This document shows, piece after piece, positions 1-6,275 of a stretch of DNA of 6,474 nt. The translations under genes and the position numbers were made by a program. Below the pieces are notes generated by a model. It ran no database searches, was not told the origin of the DNA, and was given only the letters and a program-made list of their open reading frames with translations. Numbering within the stretch: the first letter of the stretch is position 1; each line of letters opens with the position of its first letter. Origin of the DNA: Thermoleophilia bacterium (GTDB taxonomy: Bacteria > Actinomycetota > Thermoleophilia > Gaiellales > Gaiellaceae); contig JACVSB010000101.1 in the NCBI GenBank assembly GCA_014534155.1, forward strand, positions 1-6,474, written 5' to 3'.

Positions 1-543
1 CGTCGCCCCCCAGAGCTCGAGCTCGCTTCGGCCCGCCGCGAGCTCGCGCCGTGCAGCCGCCTGTCCCGCGTCCGCGACCGCGACCGCCGCGCCGATCGCC
101 TCGATCTCGTCCGGGTCCTTGACGGCGCGGGCCCTGCGGAGCTCGGGGCCGACGTCCACGAGCTCGACGCCGCGACGAACGAGCGCCGCGGCGAGCGCTC
201 CCGGAAGCGACGTGACGTCGGCGGCGACGCTCGTCGCGCCGCCGAGCGCGTCGAGCGCGAGCTCGAGAGCGGCCGCCGGGCGGTCGACGTCCTCGACTGC
301 GAAGCCCGGAAAGGTCCGCACGTCCACCTCCGCGGTGACGGTCCCCGCGTCGTCCTCGCTCGCGACCACGACCGTCGACCCGTCCGGGTCGACGACGACG
401 AGCGGCGGGGCCGTGAACGGGCTCGGCCCCCACTCGATATCCGTCACGAGCCCCGCGAGCCACGTCACCGTTGCCAGGTCGGCGGAGAGGAGCATCCGCC
501 CGTCAGCGACCGAGCGGGCCCGTTCGAGGCGAGGGGGAGCCAC
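1..543 (-). CDS. M24 family peptidase/creatinase-like protein, N-terminal part (cut by left window edge)
   Basis: Minus-strand frame with 181 codons in view, open to the left edge. Residues about 5-130 resemble the creatinase/Xaa-Pro peptidase N-terminal domain, with a helix RLERARS, then MLLSADLATVTWLAGL, matching the family's 'xxTDPANVRYLTGF' strand-helix. Residues 138-150 (RARAVKDPDEIEAI) are the very typical linker that leads into the pita-bread catalytic domain, followed by the first catalytic-domain helix (DAGQAAARRELAAG). Family members are cytosolic metallo-aminopeptidases cleaving Xaa-Pro bonds, or non-peptidase relatives such as creatinase. The five metal ligands lie beyond the window, so activity cannot be judged. 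The start is GTG at 543, chosen because it includes the first helix. An in-frame ATG at 495 would drop it. No clear ribosome binding site precedes either. It shares strand with the glycosyltransferase at 930-1886 but is 386 bp away across a hairpin-rich gap, so it is probably a separate unit and not part of the glycan locus. Confidence 0.8.
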   Translation of the reverse strand, partial: MAPPRLERARSVADGRMLLSADLATVTWLAGLVTDIEWGPSPFTAPPLVVVDPDGSTVVVASEDDAGTVTAEVDVRTFPGFAVEDVDRPAAALELALDALGGATSVAADVTSLPGALAAALVRRGVELVDVGPELRRARAVKDPDEIEAIGAAVAVADAGQAAARRELAAGRSELELWGAT

Positions 544-673
544 GGGCCGAGAGCATAGGGCCTCGGGCGCGCGGCAGACATTCGATCCGAGACTGAGGCG
601 GCGCCGGCCCGCCGCGGTCGGCGGAAGCGACGTTAGGGCGGACGAGCCGCGGCGAGGGTCTGCGCCGGGCCGC

Positions 674-690
674 CGCCGCCTTCGGCGGCG
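674..690. repeat. Short perfect hairpin CGCCGCC-TTC-GGCGGCG
   Basis: Seven-base-pair perfect inverted repeat (674-680 with 684-690) around a TTC loop. It sits immediately left of the first GGGGTCAGACCCC repeat unit and may belong to the same structured block. No T-tract follows on either strand, so it is not a classical intrinsic terminator. Its role is unknown. Confidence 0.5.
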
Positions 691-693
691 CGC

Positions 694-749
694 GGCCTCT
701 TCGGCCATGCCCGGGGTCAGACCCCTGCCATGGCCGGTGGGGCCATGGC
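694..749. repeat. Structured intergenic repeat, copy 1 (GGGGTCAGACCCC unit)
   Basis: The unit reads, on the plus strand: a small hairpin GGCC-TCTTC-GGCC (694-706); the quasi-palindrome GGGGTCAGACCCC (713-725, six-base arms around a central A); then, two bases on, CCATGGCC-GGTGG-GGCCATGG (728-748), extended to nine pairs by G727 and C749. Copy 2 at 796-853 has the same order, the same two-base spacing and the same five-base loop length. Repeated intergenic palindromes of this kind resemble REP-like elements, some of which are mobilised by tyrosine transposases of the RAYT/IS200 type. No such transposase is in the window, so that link is an analogy, not a demonstration. Confidence 0.7.
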
Positions 750-795
750 TCCGCCTGCGTTCCCGCTGCAAGGGCGGGTTTTGGCCCCTTGAGGC

Positions 796-853
796 CACGA
801 CCGGCTGAGTCGTGTCCGGGGTCAGACCCCGGCCGTGGCCCCTGCGGCCACGG
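796..853. repeat. Structured intergenic repeat, copy 2 (GGGGTCAGACCCC unit)
   Basis: The second unit reads: hairpin CACGAC-CGGCTGA-GTCGTG (796-814); quasi-palindrome CCGGGGTCAGACCCCGG (816-832, eight-base arms around a central A); then, starting two bases after the GGGGTCAGACCCC core, CCGTGGCC-CCTGC-GGCCACGG (833-853). Compared with copy 1, the third position of the last stem changes from A to G and its partner from T to C, so pairing is kept while the sequence changes. The five-base loop differs completely (GGTGG versus CCTGC). Conserved core, conserved spacing and one compensatory change suggest that the folded form matters. The two cores are 105 bp apart. Confidence 0.7.
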
Positions 854-862
854 ACCGCGCTT

Positions 863-904
863 GCCGGCGCTCGCGCCGCCGCGGGCGCGGGTGCGGGCGC
901 CGGC
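863..904 (-). terminator. Long GC-rich inverted repeat just downstream of the minus-strand glycosyltransferase
   Basis: A perfect eight-pair stem GCCGGCGC (863-870) with GCGCCGGC (897-904) encloses a nested six-pair stem (872-877 with 884-889) around a six-base loop. On the minus strand it begins about 25 bases after the glycosyltransferase stop codon (932-930). The position suits a transcript-end or 3'-stabilising hairpin, but there is no run of T after the stem on the minus strand, so it would be a Rho-assisted or U-less terminator at best. The pairing is seen directly; the function is inferred. Confidence 0.35.
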
Positions 905-929
905 GATAGCGCCGTCTGCCGACGCGCCC

Positions 930-1886
930 CTACGCGCGCTCGGAAGCAGAGCGCGAGGCGGCGAGAGCCCGGCGTCCGCCGCGCGCGAGCGCGAGGGCGA
1001 CCGAGCCTCGATGGGCGACTGCCTCGCGCCGCGAGAGCCGGTAGTGGCGCGCGAAGGCCGCCTGGAGGGCCAGGACGTCACGGCTCGTCCTCACCGCCCT
1101 GCGAGGGCGTACCCCGCGCGCGTTCGCGAAGAGGAGCCGCCACGCGGCCTCCCGGTCGAGGCGCGTCCCCATCCCGGGAAGCACACGATCGACGTTGCGC
1201 CTGCTGATCGCGGCGACTTCGTCGTCGGCCTCGCTCGCGGCGCGCGCGGTCGTCATCGAGCTCGCGCTCCGGCGGTAGGAGACGAGGCGCTGGGGCAGCG
1301 CGGCGACCTCGTGGCGCTCCGCGATCCGGGACCAGAGCTCGTAGTCCTGCGGGTAGTGAACGGACTCGTCGTAGCCGCCGAGGCCGACGACGATCGAGCG
1401 CCGGAGCGTCACCGAGCTGTGTGTGAAGGCGTTCAGGAAGAGGAGCCGCCAGCGGATCGAGCAGGTCGTGAGCGGAACCGGCCGGTGGCCACTCTCGCGG
1501 CCCTCGTCGTCGATCCGCCGGTACGCGCTCGCGACGAGCGCGTGCTCGGGGTTCCGGTCGAGGTGAGCGACCTGGAGCGCGAGCCGATCCGGCTCGGAGA
1601 CGTCGTCCGCGTCGTGGCGCGCGACGTAGCGGCCGGACGTCGCCGCGAGGCCCCGGTTCAGGCTGCGCGTGAGACCGAGGTTCTCCCGGTTCACGAGCAG
1701 GCGGATGCGCGGGTCGCCGTACCCCTCGAGGATCGACCGCGACGCGTCGGTGGAGGCGTCGTCGACGACGACGAGCTCGAAGTCGGCGAACGTCTGCCCG
1801 AGGATGCTCTCGACCGCTTCACGCAGGTGCCGCTCGCCGTCGTGCACCGCCATCAGGACGCTGACCGCCGGCGTCTGCTCGCTCAT
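930..1886 (-). CDS. Family 2 glycosyltransferase
   Basis: A 318-residue GT-A fold glycosyltransferase that should transfer a sugar from a nucleotide-sugar donor to a growing glycan at the cytoplasmic face of the membrane. The nucleotide-binding N-terminus is clear (VSVLMAVHDGERHLREAVES, residues 8-27; ELVVVDDASTDAS, 37-49). The metal-binding DxD-type motif is in ARHDADD (residues 89-95), and the catalytic acidic motif is in YPQDYELWSRI (178-188). The tail from about 240 is basic and helical, with no clear membrane span. The start chosen is ATG at 1886 (MSEQTP), because family similarity begins almost at once. An in-frame ATG at 1931 would add 15 arginine/proline-rich residues and has a GGAG abutting it, too close for a good ribosome site. 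It is transcribed away from the deacetylase operon across a 126-bp gap and ends next to a GC-rich hairpin. Donor and acceptor cannot be predicted. Confidence 0.9.
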   Translation of the reverse strand: MSEQTPAVSVLMAVHDGERHLREAVESILGQTFADFELVVVDDASTDASRSILEGYGDPRIRLLVNRENLGLTRSLNRGLAATSGRYVARHDADDVSEPDRLALQVAHLDRNPEHALVASAYRRIDDEGRESGHRPVPLTTCSIRWRLLFLNAFTHSSVTLRRSIVVGLGGYDESVHYPQDYELWSRIAERHEVAALPQRLVSYRRSASSMTTARAASEADDEVAAISRRNVDRVLPGMGTRLDREAAWRLLFANARGVRPRRAVRTSRDVLALQAAFARHYRLSRREAVAHRGSVALALARGGRRALAASRSASERA

Positions 1887-2012
1887 CGCCGGCGGGGCGC
1901 GACTCCGCCGCAGCCGAGGGCGTACGGGCATCTCCACGGCCGTGAGCCCCGGCGTTCGGGTGGCCTGCGACCGAGTCCTGAGATACCGTTTCGAGCCTTG
2001 CGGCGCGAAGCG
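1887..2012. promoter_or_regulatory. Divergent intergenic region carrying the likely promoters of both flanking units
   Basis: 126 bp separate the start of the minus-strand glycosyltransferase from the start of the plus-strand deacetylase operon, so promoters for both must lie here or slightly inside the genes. The only less GC-rich patch is around 1976-1996 and contains TACCGT (1984-1989), a weak -10-like hexamer for the plus strand, with no convincing -35 box. A five-pair inverted repeat GGCGG/CCGCC (1891-1895 with 1905-1909) lies just upstream of the minus-strand ATG and could fold in its leader. The placement is solid; individual elements are not. Confidence 0.4.
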
Positions 2013-2795
2013 ATGCGCGCGAGAACGCTCAGAATCCTTATGTACCACGCGATCGGCGAGCCCGGCGAGCCGGCCGCGCGTTTCGTCGTCCCGCTGCCCG
2101 AGTTCGAGCGACAGATCGCGTGGCTCGCGCGCGGAGGCTTCGCAGTCGTCGCGCTCGAGTCTGCGCTTCACGCTTTCCGAGCCGGCGCCGCCCCTCCCCG
2201 GAACGCCGTCGCGATCACGTTCGACGACGGCACCCGCGACCTCTCGACGGTCGCGCGCCCGGTTCTCGAGCGGTACGGCGCGCCGGCAACGGCCTTCGTG
2301 GTCACGCGCGCGATGGGGTCGTCCGTCGGCTGGACCGACCAGCCGGGCTTGGCGGGCCGCTCGGTCCTCGACTGGCGAGAGGCGCTCGCGCTCGAGCCGC
2401 TCGTCGCGCTTGCACCGCATACGTGCACACATCCCTCGCTTCCGACGCTGGACGACGACACGCTTGCGGCCGAGCTGCGCGGCTCGCGCGAGGAGCTCGA
2501 GCAGCGAACCGGCCGTCCCGCCGAGCTCTTCGCCTACCCGTACGGCCGCTACGACGCGCGCGTCGTCGCCGCGGTCGCCGAGGCGGGCTTCACGGCAGCG
2601 TGCAGCGTCCGGCGGGGGCCGAACGACTCCTCCACGGCGGCCTTCGAGCTCCGCCGCTATGAGGTGCGCGGCGACGCGTCGTTCGCGCAGTTCGTCTCCT
2701 ACCTCAGACCGAAGAGGCTCCGTCCGCTCGCGCGCAACGTCCGCCGGCGAGGGTCGGCCCTCGTTCGCCGCCATCGCAGCGGTCGCCCGCACTGA
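2013..2795 (+). CDS. Polysaccharide deacetylase, NodB/CE4 family
   Basis: A 260-residue metal-dependent deacetylase that should remove acetyl groups from N-acetylated sugars. The family motifs occur in order: ILMYHAIGEP near the N-terminus (residues 8-17), motif 1 TFDDG (69-73, with D71 the presumed base and D72 a metal ligand), motif 2 HTCTH (H136 and H140, metal ligands), and motif 3 YPYGRYD (175-181). All metal-binding residues are present, so it is probably active. There is no signal peptide or membrane segment, unlike many secreted CE4 enzymes, so it likely acts in the cytoplasm on a lipid-linked or nucleotide-linked sugar. The C-terminus (231-260) is strongly basic. ATG at 2013 is used because it precedes the first conserved strand. 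An in-frame ATG at 2040 falls inside the MYH motif, and upstream residues resemble no family. It heads the plus-strand run, and the next gene starts 6 bp after its stop. Confidence 0.92.
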   Translation: MRARTLRILMYHAIGEPGEPAARFVVPLPEFERQIAWLARGGFAVVALESALHAFRAGAAPPRNAVAITFDDGTRDLSTVARPVLERYGAPATAFVVTRAMGSSVGWTDQPGLAGRSVLDWREALALEPLVALAPHTCTHPSLPTLDDDTLAAELRGSREELEQRTGRPAELFAYPYGRYDARVVAAVAEAGFTAACSVRRGPNDSSTAAFELRRYEVRGDASFAQFVSYLRPKRLRPLARNVRRRGSALVRRHRSGRPH

Positions 2796-2801
2796 GTCGC
2801 T

Positions 2802-3734
2802 GTGCACGCCGACACTGCTCCCGCGAGGCCTGTCGTCCCGCTGACGGTTGCCATCTCGACGCTCGACCGCCCAGAGGCGCTCGCACGCTGTCTGCGCTCG
2901 CTCCTCGAGGGATCAGCCCTTCCGACCGAGGTCGTCGTCGTCGACCAGAGCGACGACCGGCGTGCGGGAAAGGTCGTCGAAGCCGTCGAGGATGGCCTGG
3001 CGATCCTCTACGTGCGCGACGCCGGGCGCGGGCTCGGTCGCTCGCAGAACATCGCCGTCTCGCGCGCGAAGAACGACCGCGTCGCCGTGATCGACGACGA
3101 TTGCGTCGCAGACGCACGCTGGCTGGCGACGATGTGGCGGACGCTCGACGAGGTCGACGTCGCGGCCGGCCGTGTCCTTCCGCTCGGGCCGGACGTCGCG
3201 GGGCTCTATCCCGTCGCGACTCGCACGAGCGCCGTCCGCCGTGCCGTCGACGGGACAACCCTCCCGTGGCAGGTCGGGAGCGGAAACAACTTCGGGTTCG
3301 CGCGTGCGTGGTACGAGAGGGTCGGCGGCTGCGACGAGAGGCTGGGTCCCGGCTCGCCGGGGCGGGGCGCCGTCGACCTGGATCTCTTCTACCGGCTCGT
3401 CCGTGCGGGGGCCCGCGTCCGCTACGAGCCCGACGCGGTCGTCTTCCACGAACGCGCACCGCGGCGGGAGCGCCTCGCACGCCGGATTCCCTACGGATAC
3501 GGGATGGGCGCCTGCTGCACCCTCTGGCTGCGCGGCGGAGACGCGGGAGGGCTGCGCGTCCTGGTCGCGTGGCTTCGTTTTCGTTCGTCTCGTCTTCGTC
3601 GCGCGATCGCCGACCGACGCTGGCTCGGTGCCTACGAGGAGGCGCTCGTCCTGGCGGGGACGGTTCGGGGCATCGGCTACGGTCTTCGCGTGCGGTCACC
3701 GAGCCCGAAGGCCGCCGTCGAGGAGAGCCGGTGA
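2802..3734 (+). CDS. Family 2 glycosyltransferase
   Basis: A 310-residue GT-A fold enzyme with the usual layout: N-terminal strand and helix (LTVAISTLDRPEALARCLRS, residues 14-33), EVVVVDQSDD (43-52), a DxD-type metal site in VAVIDDDCVAD (94-104), acceptor-side motif GSGNNFGFAR (159-168), then AVDLDLFYRL (190-199) and VVFHERAP (213-220). In relatives the segment at 190-194 usually reads 'GEDxDL'; here the glutamate position is V191 while D192 and D194 remain, so activity is still plausible. The C-terminal quarter has hydrophobic, aromatic stretches (230-260) that could touch the membrane. The GTG start at 2802 lies 6 bp after the deacetylase stop with only a weak ribosome site, which suggests translation coupled to the upstream gene. 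The 3' end overlaps the start of the next gene (GTGA). Substrates are unknown. Confidence 0.9.
   Translation: MHADTAPARPVVPLTVAISTLDRPEALARCLRSLLEGSALPTEVVVVDQSDDRRAGKVVEAVEDGLAILYVRDAGRGLGRSQNIAVSRAKNDRVAVIDDDCVADARWLATMWRTLDEVDVAAGRVLPLGPDVAGLYPVATRTSAVRRAVDGTTLPWQVGSGNNFGFARAWYERVGGCDERLGPGSPGRGAVDLDLFYRLVRAGARVRYEPDAVVFHERAPRRERLARRIPYGYGMGACCTLWLRGGDAGGLRVLVAWLRFRSSRLRRAIADRRWLGAYEEALVLAGTVRGIGYGLRVRSPSPKAAVEESR
3721..3725 (+). promoter_or_regulatory. Ribosome binding site AGGAG for the WaaE-like glycosyltransferase
   Basis: AGGAG lies five bases before the GTG at 3731 and inside the end of the preceding gene. It is the clearest Shine-Dalgarno site in the window and decides the start of the downstream gene, which otherwise sits in a much longer open frame beginning at 3101. 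Confidence 0.7.
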
Positions 3735-4672
3735 CAGAGCCGCGCGAACGGGCGCCCCGCGAGACCATCTCTGCCTGCGTCGTCTGCCGAAACGAGGTCG
3801 ACCGCCTCGAGGAGTGTCTCGCGTCGGCGGCCTGGGCGGACGAGATCCTCGTCCTCGACCTCGAGAGCGACGACGGCTCGGCCGAGGTCGCACGGCGACA
3901 CGGCGCCCGCGTGATCCCGCATCCAGTCGTCCCGGTCGTCGAGCGGGTCCGCAACGAGGTCGCCGCCCAGGCGCGCGGGGACTGGATCCTCGCGCTCGAC
4001 CCGGACGAGCGCGTGTCGCCGGGTCTCGCGAAGGAGCTCGACTCGCTGCGAGAGCGCGACGACGTCGACCTCGTGGAGATCCCCTTCATGCACTTCGACT
4101 TCGGGCACGCGCCCTCGAGCCCGAGGCTGCGCTACGACCACAAGCCGCGGATGTACCGGCGCTCTCGCGTCGAGTGGCCGACGTTCCCGAACAGGCTCCC
4201 GCACGCGCCCCCCGACCGCGTCCACCGGATTCCTGCGCGCGACGAGCTGGTGATGCTGCACGTTCGCAACCGGACGGTGGCGGAGGCGATCGAGCGCGTC
4301 CTTCGCTACGCGCCCGCGACGGCGGAGTCGCGCATCGCCGCCGGGCAGACGTTCACCGCCCGCGAGATGGTGCGCACGCTGAGCGACAAGGCGCGCCGCC
4401 AGTACCTCCTGACGAACGCGTTCGACGACGGCGTCCCCGGCGTCGTGCGCGCGACCGTCCTCGTCGCCTTCCACTTCTACGTCTGGGCGGCGTTCTGGCA
4501 GATGTCGGGCGCGCGGCGGACGCCGGAAGACGACGCGTACATCCGTCGTCTCGGGATCGCCGTGCGAGCGCTCGCGCGCGCCGCGCGCGTGGCGCGAGCG
4601 CCTGCCCGGGCAGCTCGAAAGGCGAGGCGAGCCGGCGCCCGCCTCGGGCGAGCGCGCACGCCAGAGACGTGA
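3731..4672 (+). CDS. Family 2 glycosyltransferase, WaaE/KdtX-like
   Basis: A 313-residue glycosyltransferase of the type related to WaaE/KdtX lipopolysaccharide-core beta-1,4-glucosyltransferases, which add a sugar to a lipid-linked acceptor in the cytoplasm. Visible motifs are ISACVVCRNEVDRLEECLAS (residues 13-32), WADEILVLDLESDDGSAEVA (35-54), GDWILALDPDERVSP (83-97, DPD being the metal site) and PRMYRRS (139-145). The region 238-260 is hydrophobic and aromatic (VVRATVLVAFHFYVWAAFW), a likely membrane-contacting segment, and the tail (272-313) is an alanine/arginine repeat-like basic helix. The family is typically shorter, and the extra length is this C-terminal part. The GTG start at 3731 overlaps the previous stop as GTGA and has a good AGGAG five bases upstream; the frame is open much further upstream, but that stretch only shadows the preceding gene. 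The following gene starts one base after its stop. True acceptor and donor are unknown, and the WaaE likeness does not prove a lipopolysaccharide role. Confidence 0.9.
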   Translation: MTEPRERAPRETISACVVCRNEVDRLEECLASAAWADEILVLDLESDDGSAEVARRHGARVIPHPVVPVVERVRNEVAAQARGDWILALDPDERVSPGLAKELDSLRERDDVDLVEIPFMHFDFGHAPSSPRLRYDHKPRMYRRSRVEWPTFPNRLPHAPPDRVHRIPARDELVMLHVRNRTVAEAIERVLRYAPATAESRIAAGQTFTAREMVRTLSDKARRQYLLTNAFDDGVPGVVRATVLVAFHFYVWAAFWQMSGARRTPEDDAYIRRLGIAVRALARAARVARAPARAARKARRAGARLGRARTPET

Positions 4673-4673
4673 G

Positions 4674-6275
4674 GTGGCAAACCGCCCGGCAGCGATCTCT
4701 GTCATCGTTCGGACGCGCTCCGACGCCTCGCCCGCTCCCGCCGTTGCCTCGCTGCGCGCAAGCGCCGAGCACACAGGCGTTCCCGTACAGATCGTCCTCG
4801 TCGACGCCGACGCGGCGGCCACCCCCGAGGCGCCCGCCGACGCCGACCTGACGATCGACGCGTTCCCGCTCGACTCCGCCTACCTCCGAAACAGGGGCCT
4901 CGAGGTCGCGACCGCACCGATCGTCGCCTTCGTCGATCCAGACCTCGAGCTCGCGCGCGAGTGGGCCTCGGTCGTCGTCGGGAGCTTCGCGCGCGAGCCG
5001 CGCCTCGGCGCGGCCGTCGGTCCGATCGCGCCGAGCGGAGCCGTCCCCCGGCGCGCCCGCTTCGACCCCGGCGCGAACTCGGCGTTCGACCGCGCGGCCC
5101 TGATCGCGGTCGGCGGGTTCGACCGCGACTTCGGCGGCGCCGGCCACGCCCCTGGAGTCGAGGTCGACGACGCGCTCCTCCGACTCGCCGACCGGGCGCA
5201 TCCGCACGTGCGCGAACCGCGGATGCTCGCGTCACGGCCGGATGAAAGCGCGGCGGCACGGCGCGAGCACGACCCCGTGCTCGTCGCCCGGCTCGCACGG
5301 CGGCATCGAAGCGTCCGGCCCGTCGTCGCGCACCTTCGTCACCTGCGCGCGCTCAGCGTGGCGCGCGGCGCGGCGGCTCGCCTGCGCGACGACGACTCCG
5401 CACCGGCGTCTGCGCTTCTCGAGCGGCTCCCTGAGCCCTTTCGCACGCGCCTGGCCGAGGCGGAGGTCGTCCCCGTCGGCTCTTCCTACCGCGCGAAGAC
5501 CCACTTCCGCTTCCGGATCGGCGCCGAGCTCGTGCTCCACCTGTACGTCAACCCGTCCGCTCGACTGCGCCGCGCGCTCGCCGAGCGGGAGCGCATCCGT
5601 GCGGGCGCAGCGGTGGACGGGATCCCGAGGCTGCACGATTCGGTCGCGGCCACCGACGCGCTCTGGGTGCTCGAGGACGCGGTTCCCGGCCGGCCTCCGC
5701 GGCCCGAGGACGTCGGAACCTGGTTCCCCGCGGTTGCCGACTGGGCGGTCGCTCTCGCCGGCCCGCCGGGCCGCGCCCTCGACGAGTCGGAGCACTGGCG
5801 GCACCACCGGCGGGAAGCGCTCGACGTCGCGGCCGACGCAGGGCTCGCCGGCGTGACGGGACGCTGCTTCGACCTCGCTTCCCGTCTCCCCTCACGGCAC
5901 ATGCACGGCGACTTCCAGCGAAGGAACGTGATGATCGCCGGCGAGAGGATCGGCCTCGTCGACTGGGAAGGGGCATGGGTGGAGGGGATTCCCGGCCTCG
6001 ACCTCGTCTTCCTCGCCCTGCTCGCGCGCGCCGACCGGCCGGAGGCGTCCCTCCTGCCGCTGCTTGCGAGCGGCGGGGACGCGCCGTGGGCGCCGGTGAG
6101 GTCGCGCCTCGAACGGCTCGACCTCGCGGCGGGGGAGCTTCGCACCGTGCTCGTCGTCATGCTCGCCACGTGGGCGACCGCCGAGCGGCGGCGGCTCGCG
6201 CGCCTCGGCGCGCCGCCCGTCCAGCCGGTCTGGGAGCCTCTGTTCCGCCGCCTCGCGCCCTCCCTTGTCGCATGA
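4674..6275 (+). CDS. GT2-like glycosyltransferase fused to an APH/choline-kinase-like phosphotransferase domain
   Basis: A 533-residue two-domain protein. Residues about 7-230 form a GT-A/GT2-like domain: ISVIVRTRSDASPAPAVASL (8-27), VQIVLVDAD (38-46), SAYLRNRGLEVA (68-79), metal-site-like VDPD (87-90), and GANSAFDRAALIAVGGFDRDFG (133-154) with acidic VEVDDALLRL (162-171). Residues about 255-533 resemble aminoglycoside phosphotransferase/choline-kinase folds: a glycine-type loop (VPVGSSYRAKTHFRF, 266-280), hinge-like WVLEDAVPGRPP (331-342), Brenner motif HGDFQRRN (H411, D413 catalytic, N418) and metal-site LVDWE (D430). The usual lysine of the 'VLKLY' strand is H289 here, which may weaken or alter nucleotide binding. 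GTG at 4674 comes one base after the previous stop, implying coupled translation. By family, such a kinase phosphorylates a small hydroxylated substrate. Here, next to glycosyltransferases, a sugar or lipid-linked sugar is a reasonable guess rather than an antibiotic. No frameshift is visible between the domains, so the fusion looks real. Confidence 0.85.
   Translation: MANRPAAISVIVRTRSDASPAPAVASLRASAEHTGVPVQIVLVDADAAATPEAPADADLTIDAFPLDSAYLRNRGLEVATAPIVAFVDPDLELAREWASVVVGSFAREPRLGAAVGPIAPSGAVPRRARFDPGANSAFDRAALIAVGGFDRDFGGAGHAPGVEVDDALLRLADRAHPHVREPRMLASRPDESAAARREHDPVLVARLARRHRSVRPVVAHLRHLRALSVARGAAARLRDDDSAPASALLERLPEPFRTRLAEAEVVPVGSSYRAKTHFRFRIGAELVLHLYVNPSARLRRALAERERIRAGAAVDGIPRLHDSVAATDALWVLEDAVPGRPPRPEDVGTWFPAVADWAVALAGPPGRALDESEHWRHHRREALDVAADAGLAGVTGRCFDLASRLPSRHMHGDFQRRNVMIAGERIGLVDWEGAWVEGIPGLDLVFLALLARADRPEASLLPLLASGGDAPWAPVRSRLERLDLAAGELRTVLVVMLATWATAERRRLARLGAPPVQPVWEPLFRRLAPSLVA

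Larger units (their letters stand above)
544..929. other. Non-coding, hairpin-dense intergenic region
   Basis: This 386-bp gap lies between two minus-strand genes (upstream glycosyltransferase, downstream M24 gene). Open frames cross it on both strands, but their translations are arginine/proline/glycine-rich and match no family, so I read them as GC-driven shadows. The left part (544-670) shows nothing I can name; it should contain the M24 promoter, but no convincing -35/-10 pair is visible. From 674 to 913 the sequence is dominated by inverted repeats, listed separately: a simple hairpin, two copies of a GGGGTCAGACCCC-centred repeat, and a long GC-rich stem just past the glycosyltransferase stop codon. 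Confidence 0.7.

Noticed and set aside
762..782. Possible plus-strand intrinsic terminator: CCCGCT-GCAAG-GGCGGG followed by TTTT
   Set aside because: The stem is only six pairs with one wobble, the T-run is four bases, and no plus-strand gene lies upstream for it to end. It overlaps the repeat block and may be part of it or chance.
119..808. Long plus-strand open frame opposite the M24 gene and the repeats
   Set aside because: Its translation is serine/arginine-rich low complexity with no family motif, and the opposite strand encodes a recognisable M24 N-terminus.
674..853. CRISPR array or tandem-repeat array
   Set aside because: Only two imperfect units 105 bp apart, with no regular spacers and no cas-like gene nearby.
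503..1081. Minus-strand open frame across the repeat block, with a recurring GSDPGH peptide
   Set aside because: The recurring peptide is just the GGGGTCTGACCCC repeat read in one frame; there is no domain, and it overlaps the end of the glycosyltransferase gene.
1887..2807. Upstream extension of the minus-strand glycosyltransferase frame (a 625-residue frame starting at 2807)
   Set aside because: The first 290 or so residues are the antisense of the deacetylase gene and resemble no family; GT2 similarity starts right after the ATG at 1886.
3172..4851. 559-residue plus-strand open frame spanning two glycosyltransferase genes
   Set aside because: Arginine/proline/serine-rich shadow of the true frames, without any motif; expected at this GC content.
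4674..6275. Antibiotic resistance gene (aminoglycoside phosphotransferase)
   Set aside because: The C-terminal domain has the fold's motifs, but it is fused to a glycosyltransferase-like domain and sits in a glycan operon, so a resistance role is unlikely.
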